Assembly: GCA_963775125.1 (NCBI GenBank)
Contig: CAVZHQ010000007.1
Span: forward strand, 1,054,001 to 1,118,000
Source of the DNA: JAHECQ01 sp963775125
Lineage (GTDB): Bacteria > Actinomycetota > Acidimicrobiia > Acidimicrobiales > SZUA-35
Length of the DNA: 64,000 bases
Direction: 5' to 3'
Shown: in pieces, positions 17,285-25,852 of the stretch
Numbering within the stretch: the stretch's first letter is position 1
Layout of the letters: each line of letters opens with the position of its first letter
The notes under the pieces: model-generated
What the model was told of the DNA's origin: nothing
The model's database searches: none
Seen by the model: the letters and a program-made list of their open reading frames with translations, nothing else
Position numbers and translations under genes: made by a program

Positions 17285-17518
17285 ATGCAGGTGAGGCTGC
17301 GGAACCCTCACCGAGAACTCGAGTTCCGCGGGCCCGTTTCGGTGCAGCGTCTCCTCAATCAACTCGACCTGAATCGGGAGTCGGTGTTGGTCATCCGGGG
17401 CGGCACGCTCGTGCCTGGTGACGCAACGCTGGCCGACGACGATGTCGTCGAGATCCGTCCCGTGATCAGCGGCGGCTCTGGACCCATCGACCCTGGAAAC
17501 CTCGACCCCGGCCGGTGA
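17285..17518 (+). CDS. Ubiquitin-like sulfur carrier (ThiS/MoaD fold, TtuB-like)
   Basis: 77 aa from ATG 17285. The beta-grasp pattern is clear: MQVRLRNPHRELEF, SVQRLLNQLDL, SVLVIRGGTLV, LADDDVVEIRPVISGG. TtuB carries sulfur as a C-terminal Gly-Gly thiocarboxylate to the tRNA thiolase TtuA. Here the GG at about residues 62-63 is followed by 14 more residues ending in PGR, so either a protease exposes the GG or the protein works differently. It overlaps the TtuA-like gene by 4 bp, which fixes its partner. Confidence 0.85.
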   Translation: MQVRLRNPHRELEFRGPVSVQRLLNQLDLNRESVLVIRGGTLVPGDATLADDDVVEIRPVISGGSGPIDPGNLDPGR

Positions 17519-18480
17519 AGTGCAGGGTTTGCCGTGAGCCGGCAGTCATCGATATTCGACGCCACAACGCAAACTTCTGCGTCGACCATTTTCTTCGCTA
17601 CTGCCGAGACCAGGTGGTCAAGGCGATCGACGAGTTCGAGATGGCGCAGCCTGGGGAACGACTGCTGGTCGCCGTTTCGGGCGGCAAGGACAGCCTCGCC
17701 GTCTGGGATCTCCTGAACGACCTCGGGTACGAGGCCGATGGTCTCTACATCGGCCTCGGAATCGGCGAGTATTCCGACGTCTCGGGTCAGCACGCCCGAG
17801 CCTTCGCCGGGGAGCGGAACCTGAAGCTGATCGAGGTCGACCTCAGAGCCGACCACGGGTTCGACATTCCCACCGCATCAGCGGTCACCCGGCGGGTGCC
17901 GTGCTCGGCGTGTGGTCTGTCCAAACGACATCTCTTCGATGCGGCGGCGGTCGAAGGTGGATACGACGCCGTCGTCACGGGCCACAACCTCGATGACGAG
18001 GCCGCGGTTCTCTACGGCAACGTGCTTCGCTGGCAGACCGCCTACCTGGGGCGTCAGCGACCGACCCTGCCGGCGGCCAACGGCTTTCCCCGCAAGATCA
18101 AGCCGTTGGTTCGTCTGACCGAACGCGAAATGGCCGCCTACTGCATTCTGCGCGGCATCGACTATCTGGTCGACGAGTGCCCGATGGCCGCCGGGAACAA
18201 GCACCTCGGCTACAAGGACGCACTCAACGCGCTCGAGGAGAAGTCGCCTGGGGCCAAGCACGCCTTCTACTTCAACTTCCTACGCGATGCGGTCGACCGC
18301 TTCGTCGATCCCGACACCGACGCCCACACGCTCACCGCGTGTCAACGGTGTGGAGCGCCTGCGGGTGGTGACCTCTGCTCGTTCTGCCGGCTCATCGAAC
18401 GAACCGCTGACGCTCAGCCAGTGCCTGTCGAGCTCCTGACCCGGCGCAAGCACAAAGAATCAGGAGCCGACCGTGGCTGA
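17515..18480 (+). CDS. TtuA/TtcA-family tRNA 2-thiolation enzyme
   Basis: 321 aa from GTG 17515. PP-loop ATPase motif SGGKDSLAVWD adenylates the tRNA base; PCSACGLSK and DECPMA supply the three cysteines that hold the [4Fe-4S] cluster in TtuA. Zinc-finger pairs flank the enzyme: CRVC...FCVDH at the N-terminus and CQRCGAP...LCSFC at the C-terminus, the TtuA/Ncs6 layout. With the adjacent TtuB-like carrier and TrmI, the likely product is 2-thio-5-methyluridine at position 54 of tRNA. Overlaps by 4 bp upstream and 8 bp downstream. Confidence 0.9.
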   Translation: MKCRVCREPAVIDIRRHNANFCVDHFLRYCRDQVVKAIDEFEMAQPGERLLVAVSGGKDSLAVWDLLNDLGYEADGLYIGLGIGEYSDVSGQHARAFAGERNLKLIEVDLRADHGFDIPTASAVTRRVPCSACGLSKRHLFDAAAVEGGYDAVVTGHNLDDEAAVLYGNVLRWQTAYLGRQRPTLPAANGFPRKIKPLVRLTEREMAAYCILRGIDYLVDECPMAAGNKHLGYKDALNALEEKSPGAKHAFYFNFLRDAVDRFVDPDTDAHTLTACQRCGAPAGGDLCSFCRLIERTADAQPVPVELLTRRKHKESGADRG

Positions 18481-19240
18481 ACCGTTGGCACCAGGCGACA
18501 TGGTGTTGATCACCGACTCCAAGAACCGGCGCTACCTGTTGACGCTCACACCGGGAGCCGAATTCGGCTCGCACACCGGTGTCCTGCCGCATGACAACAT
18601 CATCGGCCAACTCGAAGGCTGCGAGGTCGCAACGATTCGGAACCAGAAGTTCCGCGTGTTCCGGCCGACGCTCGAAGAGTTCGTGCTGTCCATGCCCCGG
18701 GGCGCGCAGGTCATCTACCCGAAAGACCTGGCCACGATGATCATGTTCGGCGACATTGCGCCCGGTCATCGAGTGTTCGAGTCGGGGCTCGGATCGGGAG
18801 CGCTCTCCATGGCCCTGCTCCGAGCCGGAGCGGTGATCACGGGCTACGAGATCCGCGAAGACTTCGCGTCGAGAGCCCAGAAGAACGTCACTGCCTTCCT
18901 CGGGGCCGCGGCGCTCGAACGCTACGACGTGCACCTCCAGAGCGCCTACGAACCGCTCACCCACGACGGATTCGACCGCGTCATGCTCGATCTACCCGAG
19001 CCGTGGCAGGTGGTTCCTCATGTCGAGGAGACGTTGCAGTCGGGCGGTCTTCTGGTTGCGTACACGCCTTCCATCACCCAGGTCCAGAGGCTGCGTGAGG
19101 TGCTGGCCGAGAGCCGCTTCACCCAGGCCAGCACCATCGAGGTGCTGCATCGCGGGTGGTACGTCGAAGGCCAGGCTGTTCGACCGGATCACCGCATGGT
19201 GGCCCACACCGCGTTCCTCACCCGAGCCCGCCTGATGTGA
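18473..19240 (+). CDS. trmI: tRNA (adenine(58)-N1)-methyltransferase TrmI
   Basis: 255 aa from GTG 18473, overlapping ttuA by 8 bp. N-terminal beta domain followed by a SAM-binding Rossmann fold: MPRGAQVIYPKDL, then motif I ESGLGSGALSMAL, the acidic GYEIREDF and the catalytic-region DLPEPW. It makes m1A58 in the tRNA T loop. In Thermus, m1A58 promotes 2-thiolation of U54 by TtuA, so the gene order is functionally sensible. In many actinobacteria trmI is next to the proteasome genes arc/mpa; here the next gene is SMP-30 on the other strand. Confidence 0.95.
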   Translation: MAEPLAPGDMVLITDSKNRRYLLTLTPGAEFGSHTGVLPHDNIIGQLEGCEVATIRNQKFRVFRPTLEEFVLSMPRGAQVIYPKDLATMIMFGDIAPGHRVFESGLGSGALSMALLRAGAVITGYEIREDFASRAQKNVTAFLGAAALERYDVHLQSAYEPLTHDGFDRVMLDLPEPWQVVPHVEETLQSGGLLVAYTPSITQVQRLREVLAESRFTQASTIEVLHRGWYVEGQAVRPDHRMVAHTAFLTRARLM

Positions 19241-19252
19241 TCCGCGCCGAGG

Positions 19253-20182
19253 TCAGAGGCCGCTGAAATTCAGCTTCAGACCGGGGCAGTGCCATTCGTG
19301 GGCGACGAGGGTGCCGAAGGCCGACGCGGTGATGAACGCGGTGCGAAGTTCGGGCCCACCGAAGCAGATGTTGGTGATCATGGGATCGCCCGGGACCGGC
19401 AGCAATGCCCGCATCGACCCATCGGGGGCGAACGCCGTGATGGCGCCCATCCCCAACGTGGCAACACACACGTTGCCTTCGCTGTCGACCGCCAGCGAGT
19501 CACACCGTGCGTCGTTCGGAAGGATGCCCAACAGCTTCGATGGGGCCGCGGCCGACGAGGACAATGCGGTACCCGCCGAGGCGATCACACCGGGTGATTC
19601 GAGATCCCAGTAGCGGACCCGGCCGGTCATGGTCTCGGCGAAGTACAAACGGTCCTCGTCGGGTGACAGCCCGACGCCGTTCGGGGTGAGCAGCGGCCGG
19701 GCCACGGTCACGATCGACGAGCCGTCGGCCTTGGCGTAGTAAATGGCGCCACGATCGAAGTCGCCGTCACGCCCCTTGCCCAGATCAGTGAAGTAGAAGC
19801 TGCCGTTCCGGTCGAAGACGATGTCGTTCGGACCCTTGAGCGGCCAACCATCGGCCTCGGTGTACAGGGTCGTCACGGTCCCGGTGTCGAGGTCGACCCG
19901 TTGGATGGATCCACCGACGTAGTCGTCGGGTTGGACACCTGGCAGCAGCATGCCGTTGAGGGTCCGCCAGGCGAAGCCGCCGTTGTTGCAGATGTAGACC
20001 GCTCCGTCCGGCCCGAGCGCAGCGCCGTTTGGGCCGCCGCCGCATTCCGCGACCACCGAGACGGTGCCGGTTGGGTCGACCCTGGTCAGGGTGCGTCGTT
20101 CGATCTCGACCAAGAGGATCGAGCCGTCGGGCATGGCGATGGGGCCTTCGGGGAACCGCAGGCCGGTGGCGAGAACTCGCAT
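19253..20182 (-). CDS. SMP-30/gluconolactonase/LRE family beta-propeller protein
   Basis: 309 aa. The SMP-30 signature is visible: RFPEGPIAMPDGSILLVE at the start (catalytic Glu), GGPNGAALGPDGAVYICNNGG, KGPNDIVFDRNGSFYFTD and LLTPNGVGLSPDEDRLYFAE, that is, the metal-binding Glu, Asn, Asn, Asp positions of a six-bladed propeller lactonase. The lactone substrate is unknown. It is 16 bp downstream of an acyl-CoA dehydrogenase gene on the same strand. Confidence 0.93.
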   Translation of the reverse strand: MRVLATGLRFPEGPIAMPDGSILLVEIERRTLTRVDPTGTVSVVAECGGGPNGAALGPDGAVYICNNGGFAWRTLNGMLLPGVQPDDYVGGSIQRVDLDTGTVTTLYTEADGWPLKGPNDIVFDRNGSFYFTDLGKGRDGDFDRGAIYYAKADGSSIVTVARPLLTPNGVGLSPDEDRLYFAETMTGRVRYWDLESPGVIASAGTALSSSAAAPSKLLGILPNDARCDSLAVDSEGNVCVATLGMGAITAFAPDGSMRALLPVPGDPMITNICFGGPELRTAFITASAFGTLVAHEWHCPGLKLNFSGL

Positions 20183-20198
20183 GGCTTCGACCGTCCGA

Positions 20199-21529
20199 TC
20201 AGTCGAGCCAGGACGCCGGAGCGCCCTTTTGCGGCGAGTTGAACCGGCTGCCGAACGACGGAGTTTCGAAGCGCTCGTCCTTCACGCCGGCGAATCCGAA
20301 GAGGTATTGACCGACGCGACGCATCTGCATCTCTTCGGCGCCCTCGGTGATGCGGTACCTCCGATGATGGCGGAAGATGTGCTCGAAGGGCATGTGACGG
20401 CTGTAGCCGATGCCGCCGTGGACCTGGATGGCCCGATCGGCGGCCTCGCCCACCAAGCGGTTCGCCCGATAGTTGCACATCGCGACCTTGTCGGAGATCT
20501 CCATGTGATCGATGCCCTGATCGAGTTGCCACGCGGTCTTGCGGATCAACTCTCGAAGCATCGCCGCCTCGGTGTGAAGTTCGATGAGGGGCCACTGGAT
20601 TGCCTGGTTGGCTGCCAGCGCCTTGCCTCGCATCATGCGCTCGCGGGAGTACTTCACGGCCTCGTTGATGCAGTACTGAGCTGCGCCAAGGCTGGACGCC
20701 GCCTGGCGGATCCGGTTCTCGTGCACGAACAGCTGCGCGGTTGCCAGCCCCTTGCCCTCGTCGCCGAGAATGTCGGCGTTCGAGACCCGAACGTCGGTCA
20801 GCGAAACCTCAGCGTGGTCGGTCGGCATGTTGTAGGTCCACCACATGAACTCGACAACGAACCCCGGCGTGTCGACGGGAACGATGAAGCAGGTGATGCC
20901 TTCGACCTCGCCCGGATTCCCCGACGTCCGAGCGAAGATGTAGTCGTGCGTCGCGCGCGTGCATGCCCGTGTTCCAACGCTTCGCTCCGTTGATGATCCA
21001 CTCGTCGCCGTCGCGGTAGGCGTTGGTGTCCATGCGGGTGGCGTCAGTCCCCACCATTGGCTCGGTGAGGCCGAAACCGATGCGAGCCGTGCCCGCCGAG
21101 CATCCGAGGAATCCAGTACTCCTGCTGCTCAGGGGTGCCGTACTTCTCCATCATCAGGACCGTCGGGAAGTTGCCGACGATCGAGTTCTCGTTCTGGAGA
21201 TCGTTGTGCAGCCCCAGGCCCTTGGCCGCCAGATACTCGCGGATGATGGCCATCCCGAGGTTGGACCCGTCCATGCCGCCGAAGCGCTCGGGCAGGTGGT
21301 AGCGAAGGAACCCGGCGGCGTCGGCGCGACGCCGCATCTCCTTCAGCAGAGCCTCCCACTCCTCGTTCGGCCAACCATCACGATCCCAGTCGGTACGAGA
21401 CGTCTCCCGGCGGTGGTCGAAGAACCGAATGTTGTCGTTCTCCCGTTCCAACGGCTTGATCTCATCGACGATGAACTGGTCGAGCTGATCGAGCAGGTCC
21501 TGGATGTCCTGGGGGATGTTGAAGTCCAT
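20199..21529 (-). pseudogene. Acyl-CoA dehydrogenase, broken by two frame changes
   Basis: The complete family sequence (~440 aa) is present in three frames. N-terminal part MDFNIPQDIQDLL to WIPRMLGG (21529-~21090), middle part MVGTDATRMDTN to KRWNTGMH (~21090-20960), C-terminal part from MWWTYNMPTDH to the end including the catalytic-base region QVHGGIGYSRHMPFE. Deleting one G in a GGCGGGC run and one base in a CGCGCGCG run rejoins the frames. Every conserved motif is intact, so a sequencing error is as likely as a true pseudogene. Such enzymes oxidise acyl-CoA using FAD. Neighbour of the SMP-30 gene. Confidence 0.85.
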
Positions 21530-21559
21530 CGTCGGACCCTAGCGCTCGGTTCTTTCCCC

Positions 21560-21674
21560 AACCCAACCTCCGGCTCCAGACACCGCCCCCACCCAACCTC
21601 CGGCTCCAGGCGTCGGAAACCGACGTGCCCAGCCGGAGGTTCGTGGGGAGTGACGCTTGGGGCCGGAGGTTGGC
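21560..21674. repeat. Dispersed palindromic repeat, family A (copy 1)
   Basis: The core AACCTCCGGCTCCAG occurs twice, followed by CGTCGG-AAA-CCGACG and by two inverted ends, AGCCGGAGGTT and GGCCGGAGGTT. The same core with inverted ends recurs at 51198-51274 and 52827-52935. It can fold as nested hairpins. It lies between the acyl-CoA dehydrogenase gene and the divergent LytR_C gene. Confidence 0.8.
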
Positions 21675-21791
21675 GGTGGCCGGCGCGGTCGCATCGGGCG
21701 TCGGGGCCTCTACCCTGCGCCCTAGCCCCACTACCCGCGAGTGTTCGCCGGTCCGCGACAACGCGGTCGTGGCGTGAAAGGCTGTTGATCT

Positions 21792-22328
21792 GTGGATCGT
21801 GTCGAACGCCATGACGTCATCAATGCCGTAGCGCTTGCCGCTGCGCTTCTCGCCATGGCCCTGGGCTTGGTCTGGGCAGCCAACGCGCTCTTCGGCGCAA
21901 TGAGCGGCACGGTCGACTCGTCGAAGAACCCCACGTCGACCTCGACCACCGTTGCCTCAGCCGAGGGCGACGACACCAGCACCACCGACGGCGACGCCGA
22001 GGTCACGACCACCACCGTCGCTGTCCTCCATCTGCCGGACCAGGTCATCGTGCGCGTCGGCAACGGAGCGGGCCGCAAAGGCATCGCCACGGTCGGCACC
22101 GACCTGGTGAGCGGCGCCGGCTACGCCATACTCGGGCCGAAGAACGCCCCCGCCGCCAGCCAGAGCATCGTCTACTACCTCGACGGCTACCAGGCCGACG
22201 CGGTCGAAGTGGCCCGGCTTCTGAACATCCCGGCCACCCAGACCGCACCCATGCCGGCTGACCCAGGCATCCCAGTCGCCGAAGCACACCTCATCGCCAT
22301 CATCGGAGCCGACACGACGATCGGCTGA
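21792..22328 (+). CDS. LytR_C domain membrane-anchored envelope protein
   Basis: 178 aa from GTG 21792. One N-terminal transmembrane helix (VALAAALLAMALGLVWAA), a Ser/Thr/Asp-rich extracellular linker (about residues 45-75, with TTTTV), and a C-terminal LytR_C domain (VIVRVGNGAGRKG to the end, with VYYLDGYQADAVEVARLL). This domain occurs in LytR-CpsA-Psr envelope enzymes and in free anchored forms such as this one; its ligand is not established. Convergent with the Nudix gene, 19 bp apart. Confidence 0.87.
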   Translation: MDRVERHDVINAVALAAALLAMALGLVWAANALFGAMSGTVDSSKNPTSTSTTVASAEGDDTSTTDGDAEVTTTTVAVLHLPDQVIVRVGNGAGRKGIATVGTDLVSGAGYAILGPKNAPAASQSIVYYLDGYQADAVEVARLLNIPATQTAPMPADPGIPVAEAHLIAIIGADTTIG

Positions 22329-22347
22329 AGGGCCGTCGGCTGACCGC

Positions 22348-22827
22348 CTATTCGGGGGTGATGTCGAGCGGCTGCTCGGGCAGGCCTTCGGTGGCCAGAT
22401 GCGCTATCAGCTCCTGGAAACGCGGCGGCAGGAAACGCTCGGTCGAGGCCAACACCTCGTCCACGGTCCACCACCGTGCACCTTTGAACGCCATGGCCTC
22501 GAAGAACTCGAGCCCTTGTGGGGGCAGGATCTCGGTCTGATCGGTCTTCGCAATATGGATGAACTCGTCCTGGTCGAAGAACATGCCGGCGAACGTGAAC
22601 TGCACGTGCTGGGTCGCAATGACCGGCCCAACCGACACGTCGGCGAAGCCGCCTTCCTCCCACAGCTCACGGGCTGCGCAGTGGGCGGACGATTCCCCAG
22701 GGTCCATGCCGCCGCCAGGGATCTCCCACCACGGTTCGCCCGCCGGATTTGCCGGATCGCCCGAGCTGATGAGGAAGATTCGACTCGAGGGATCGAACAG
22801 GACGACACGTGAGGCTTTGCGGGGCAC
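22348..22827 (-). CDS. Nudix hydrolase
   Basis: 159 aa from GTG 22827. A full Nudix box is present: GGGMDPGESSAHCAARELWEEGG fits GX5EX7REUXEEXGU (quoted in parts: GMDPGE, RELWEEGG). Substrate is a nucleoside diphosphate linked to another group; it cannot be named from sequence. It diverges from coaA with 104 bp between starts. Confidence 0.93.
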   Translation of the reverse strand: MPRKASRVVLFDPSSRIFLISSGDPANPAGEPWWEIPGGGMDPGESSAHCAARELWEEGGFADVSVGPVIATQHVQFTFAGMFFDQDEFIHIAKTDQTEILPPQGLEFFEAMAFKGARWWTVDEVLASTERFLPPRFQELIAHLATEGLPEQPLDITPE

Positions 22828-22931
22828 GGTCGGACTTTAGCCAACCGGCTCTGTCTCACCTGACTCCGGCCGCGACCTCCGAACCAGTCGCCCAACTCGC
22901 AACCCGCGATCAACCCTGTCACCATTCCCCG

Positions 22932-23914
22932 GTGACAGAACGCACCGAACCCCGACCACTGGCGCTCGATCGTTCCAGCGGCATCACGTCGCCATCGCCG
23001 TACCTGCGTTTCACCGCCGAGGAATGGGGGCGCCTGCGGGCGGCGACGCCCGCTGACGCTCGCCGAGTCCGACCTCGAGCGTCTTCGAGGCATCAACGTT
23101 GCGCTCGAGTCTTCGTGACGTGGCCGAGATCATGCTGCCGCTGTCCCGGCTGCTCAACCTGTACGTCGGTGCCAGCCAGGAGCTCTACCGAGCGTCGGAC
23201 ACGTTCCTCGGCAAACTCCCCGGCAAGGTTCCGTTCATCATCGGCGTCGCCGGATCGGTCGCAGTTGGCAAGTCGACGACGGCCCGCGTTTTGCAGGCGT
23301 TGCTCGACCGCTGGCCCGACCACCCCAAGGTCGACCTCATCACCACCGACGGTTTCCTGTATCCCAACGCCGTCTTGAACGAACGCAACATCATGCATCG
23401 AAAGGGCTTTCCCGAGAGCTACGACCGACGCCGGCTGTTGCAGTTCCTCACCGACATCAAGTCGGGGACCGAAGAGGTGACGGCGCCGGTTTACAGCCAT
23501 CTCGTGTACGACATCACCGACGAGGTGAACGTCGTCCGCCAGCCCGACATCGTCATCGTCGAAGGCCTCAACGTCCTGCAGACCGGCGTCGCCGACGACG
23601 CCAACCCGACCTTCGTCTCTGACTTCTTCGACTTCTCCATCTACGTCGACGCCGACTTGGCCGACATCCGCCAGTGGTACATCGAGCGATTCTTCACGCT
23701 GCGGTCAACGGCGTTCCAGAACCCCGACTCGTACTTCCATCGCTACGCAGCGCTGAGCGACCTGGAAGCGTTGGAGACCGCGTCCACCATCTGGGAATCC
23801 ATCAACCAGAAGAATCTGACCCAGAACATCCTGCCCACCAGGCAGCGCGCCGACCTGATCCTGCACAAGGGAACCGACCACCAGGTCACCGAGGTACTGC
23901 TCCGCCGACTCTGA
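22932..23914 (+). CDS. coaA: Type I pantothenate kinase, two frame changes near the N-terminus
   Basis: The reading starts at GTG 22932 (TERTEPRPLALDRS, then SPYLRFTAEEWGRL, typical of CoaA), shifts frame near 23050 (expected LTLAESDLERLRGIN) and again near 23097, after which 815 bp are open (SLRDVAEIMLPLSRLLNLYVG to the end). The P-loop GVAGSVAVGKST, DLITTDGFLYPN and RKGFPESYD match CoaA, which phosphorylates pantothenate in the first step of CoA synthesis. As CoaA is normally essential, I take both changes as sequencing indels. A shorter gene from the TTG at 23099 would lack conserved residues. Confidence 0.9.
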
Positions 23915-24057
23915 CCGGATCAGCCCAGCACGTGGTCCACGAGCACGGGGTCCAGGAGGACTGGGTCAGGCGGCCCAGGCAGTTCTCCACCCTCCGCCCT
24001 ATTGCCACCGGTAGTGACCATGGTGTTCACTGATGATGCGGGTACCGGGAACAGGGC

Positions 24058-24160
24058 CTGACAGGATAAACCTCTGGCGGGCGGAGGTCCTGTCACCAGG
24101 GTCTCATGTTCTCGAAGCAAGGGGGTGGTCACCTTCGGGGGGCCACCCTCTTACTCTTTC
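24058..24160 (+). ncRNA. Candidate structured leader or terminator region between coaA and glpD
   Basis: Two potential hairpins. GACAGG (24058-24063) pairs with CCTGTC (24088-24093), enclosing ACCTC/GAGGT. GGGTGG (24123-24128) pairs with CCACCC (24143-24148) and is followed by a pyrimidine-rich TCTTACTCTTTC. The second could end coaA transcription or act in the glpD leader. I could not match it to a riboswitch class. Confidence 0.3.
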
Positions 24161-24189
24161 CGTAAGCTGCTCCGATTTCCGAAGCGCCC

Positions 24190-25837
24190 ATGTCCGGGAT
24201 CCTGTCGAGCACCAAACGCGCCGAACTCGTGCGTGGCCTCGACGGTTCGTCGTTCGATGTCGTGGTGATCGGTGGCGGCGTGACGGGCTGCGGGGTTGCC
24301 CTCGACGCCGCACAGCGAGGACTGTCGGTGCTCCTCGTCGAGGCCGTCGACCTGGCGGCCGGGACGTCGAGCAAGTCGACCAAGCTCATCCACGGCGGAC
24401 TGCGTTACCTCGAGCAACGTGACTTCCCGCTGGTTCGAGAGGCGCTCACCGAACGAGGGCGGATGGTGGCCGTGCTGTGTCCCCATCTGGTCAAGCCGTT
24501 GCCGTTCCTCTTCCCGTTGGTCAAAGGGGTCGTCGAGCGGGGGTACGTGGGCGCGGGTGTGGCGATCTACGACGGCCTCGCGGTGACCGGGGGCGACAAA
24601 CTTCCCCGGCACGCCCACCTCGGCCGGCGTGCCGCCCATCGAGCGTTTCCCGTCACTTCGCTCCGACATGCTCACCGGCGCCATTCAGTACTGGGACGCG
24701 CAGGTCGACGATGCACGACACACGCTCATGGTCGCGCGTTCGGCAGCGTCGCTCGGCGCCAACATCCTGACCGGCGCCCGAGTCGTCGGCCTGAATCGTT
24801 CGCCAACCGGGGCAGTCAGCGGGGCACAGCTCGAGGTGTCGACCGGCCGCGGCGTGACAGTGCTCGACGTCGCCAGTCGAGTGGTCATCAACGCAACTGG
24901 TGCGTGGTCGGGGCAGACCGAGCAACTGGCGGGACGAACGAGCCTTTCGGTTGCGACTTCCAAGGGCGTGCACCTGGTGGTGCCTGCCGAGCGGATCACG
25001 GGGACCGTGGCACTCATCACCAAGACATCGATGAGCGTCCTGTTCGTCATTCCGTTCGGCCACAATTGGCTCATCGGCACCACCGACACGCCCTACTCGG
25101 GCGACGTCGATGACCCGCAAGCAGACTCCGACGACATCGACTATCTCCTGGCCGAAGCCAACCGCTGGCTGACCGCCGGCCTCACCCGCAACGACATCAT
25201 CGGCGTCTTCGCCGGTCTGCGGCCCCTGATCGCCGACAACCGAGAGTCGGCCACCACGACGCTCAGCCGGGAACATCTCACCGCTCGGCCGTTCCCCGGT
25301 CTGGTGTCGATTGCCGGTGGCAAGTACACCACCTACCGGGTCATGGCTGCCGACGCCGTCGATGCTGCAACGGCCGACCTCGGAACCATCCGAGGTTCTG
25401 CGACGGCCGACCTGCCCTTGTTCGGCGCCGAGGGCTACGAACAGGCCAAGGCCCGTGCGGGTGAGTGGGCTCGGCAACTCGGGGTGAGCACCGACCAGGT
25501 GCATCGCCTCCTGGGTCGATACGGCGGCGCCATCACCGAGGTCGCCGACGTCATCGCCCAGGACCCCACTCGCGTGGCGATGCTGCCAGGCGCCTCGCCC
25601 TACCTCGAAGCCGAGGTGGTTGTAGGTGCAAGGTTCGAGGGAGCGCGCACGCTCGACGATGTGCTCCGCCGCCGCACCCGCATCGCCTTCGACAGCCAGG
25701 ACCGGGGCCGGTCGGCCGCGCCGAGAGTGGCCCAACTCTTGGCCGCCGAACTCGGGTGGGACCACGCTCGCGAAGTGGCCGAGACCGCGCAATGGCTCCA
25801 CGCAATCGATCGGGAGCTGACGCTCGAGGGTCTGTAA
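24190..25837 (+). CDS. glpD: Glycerol-3-phosphate dehydrogenase (FAD), one frame change near 24630
   Basis: About 549 aa when joined. First part MSGILSSTKRAELV with the FAD-binding VVIGGGVTGCGVALDAAQRG and the GlpD motif KLIHGGLRYLEQ; after KLPRHAHLG the frame changes and continues from VPPIERFPSLRSD with GAIQYWDAQVDDARH, GTTDTPYSGD, AGLRPL and SIAGGKYTTYR, through the C-terminal GlpD domain. It oxidises glycerol 3-phosphate to dihydroxyacetone phosphate at the membrane and feeds electrons to quinones. Start ATG 24190. The frame change falls in a variable loop in CGGCCGGCG, so a sequencing indel is probable. Confidence 0.92.
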
Positions 25838-25852
25838 GGCGCAGGGGCCCCG

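Noticed and set aside
17285..18480. Thiamine or molybdopterin sulfur transfer
   Set aside because: The partner is a TtuA/TtcA-type PP-loop enzyme with zinc fingers and three Fe-S cysteines, and trmI follows; no thi or moa genes are near.
24058..24160. 4.5S RNA, RNase P RNA, tmRNA or 6C RNA
   Set aside because: None of their core motifs (for example GGAAGGAAGCAGCC, GAGGAAAGTCCGGGCT) is present.
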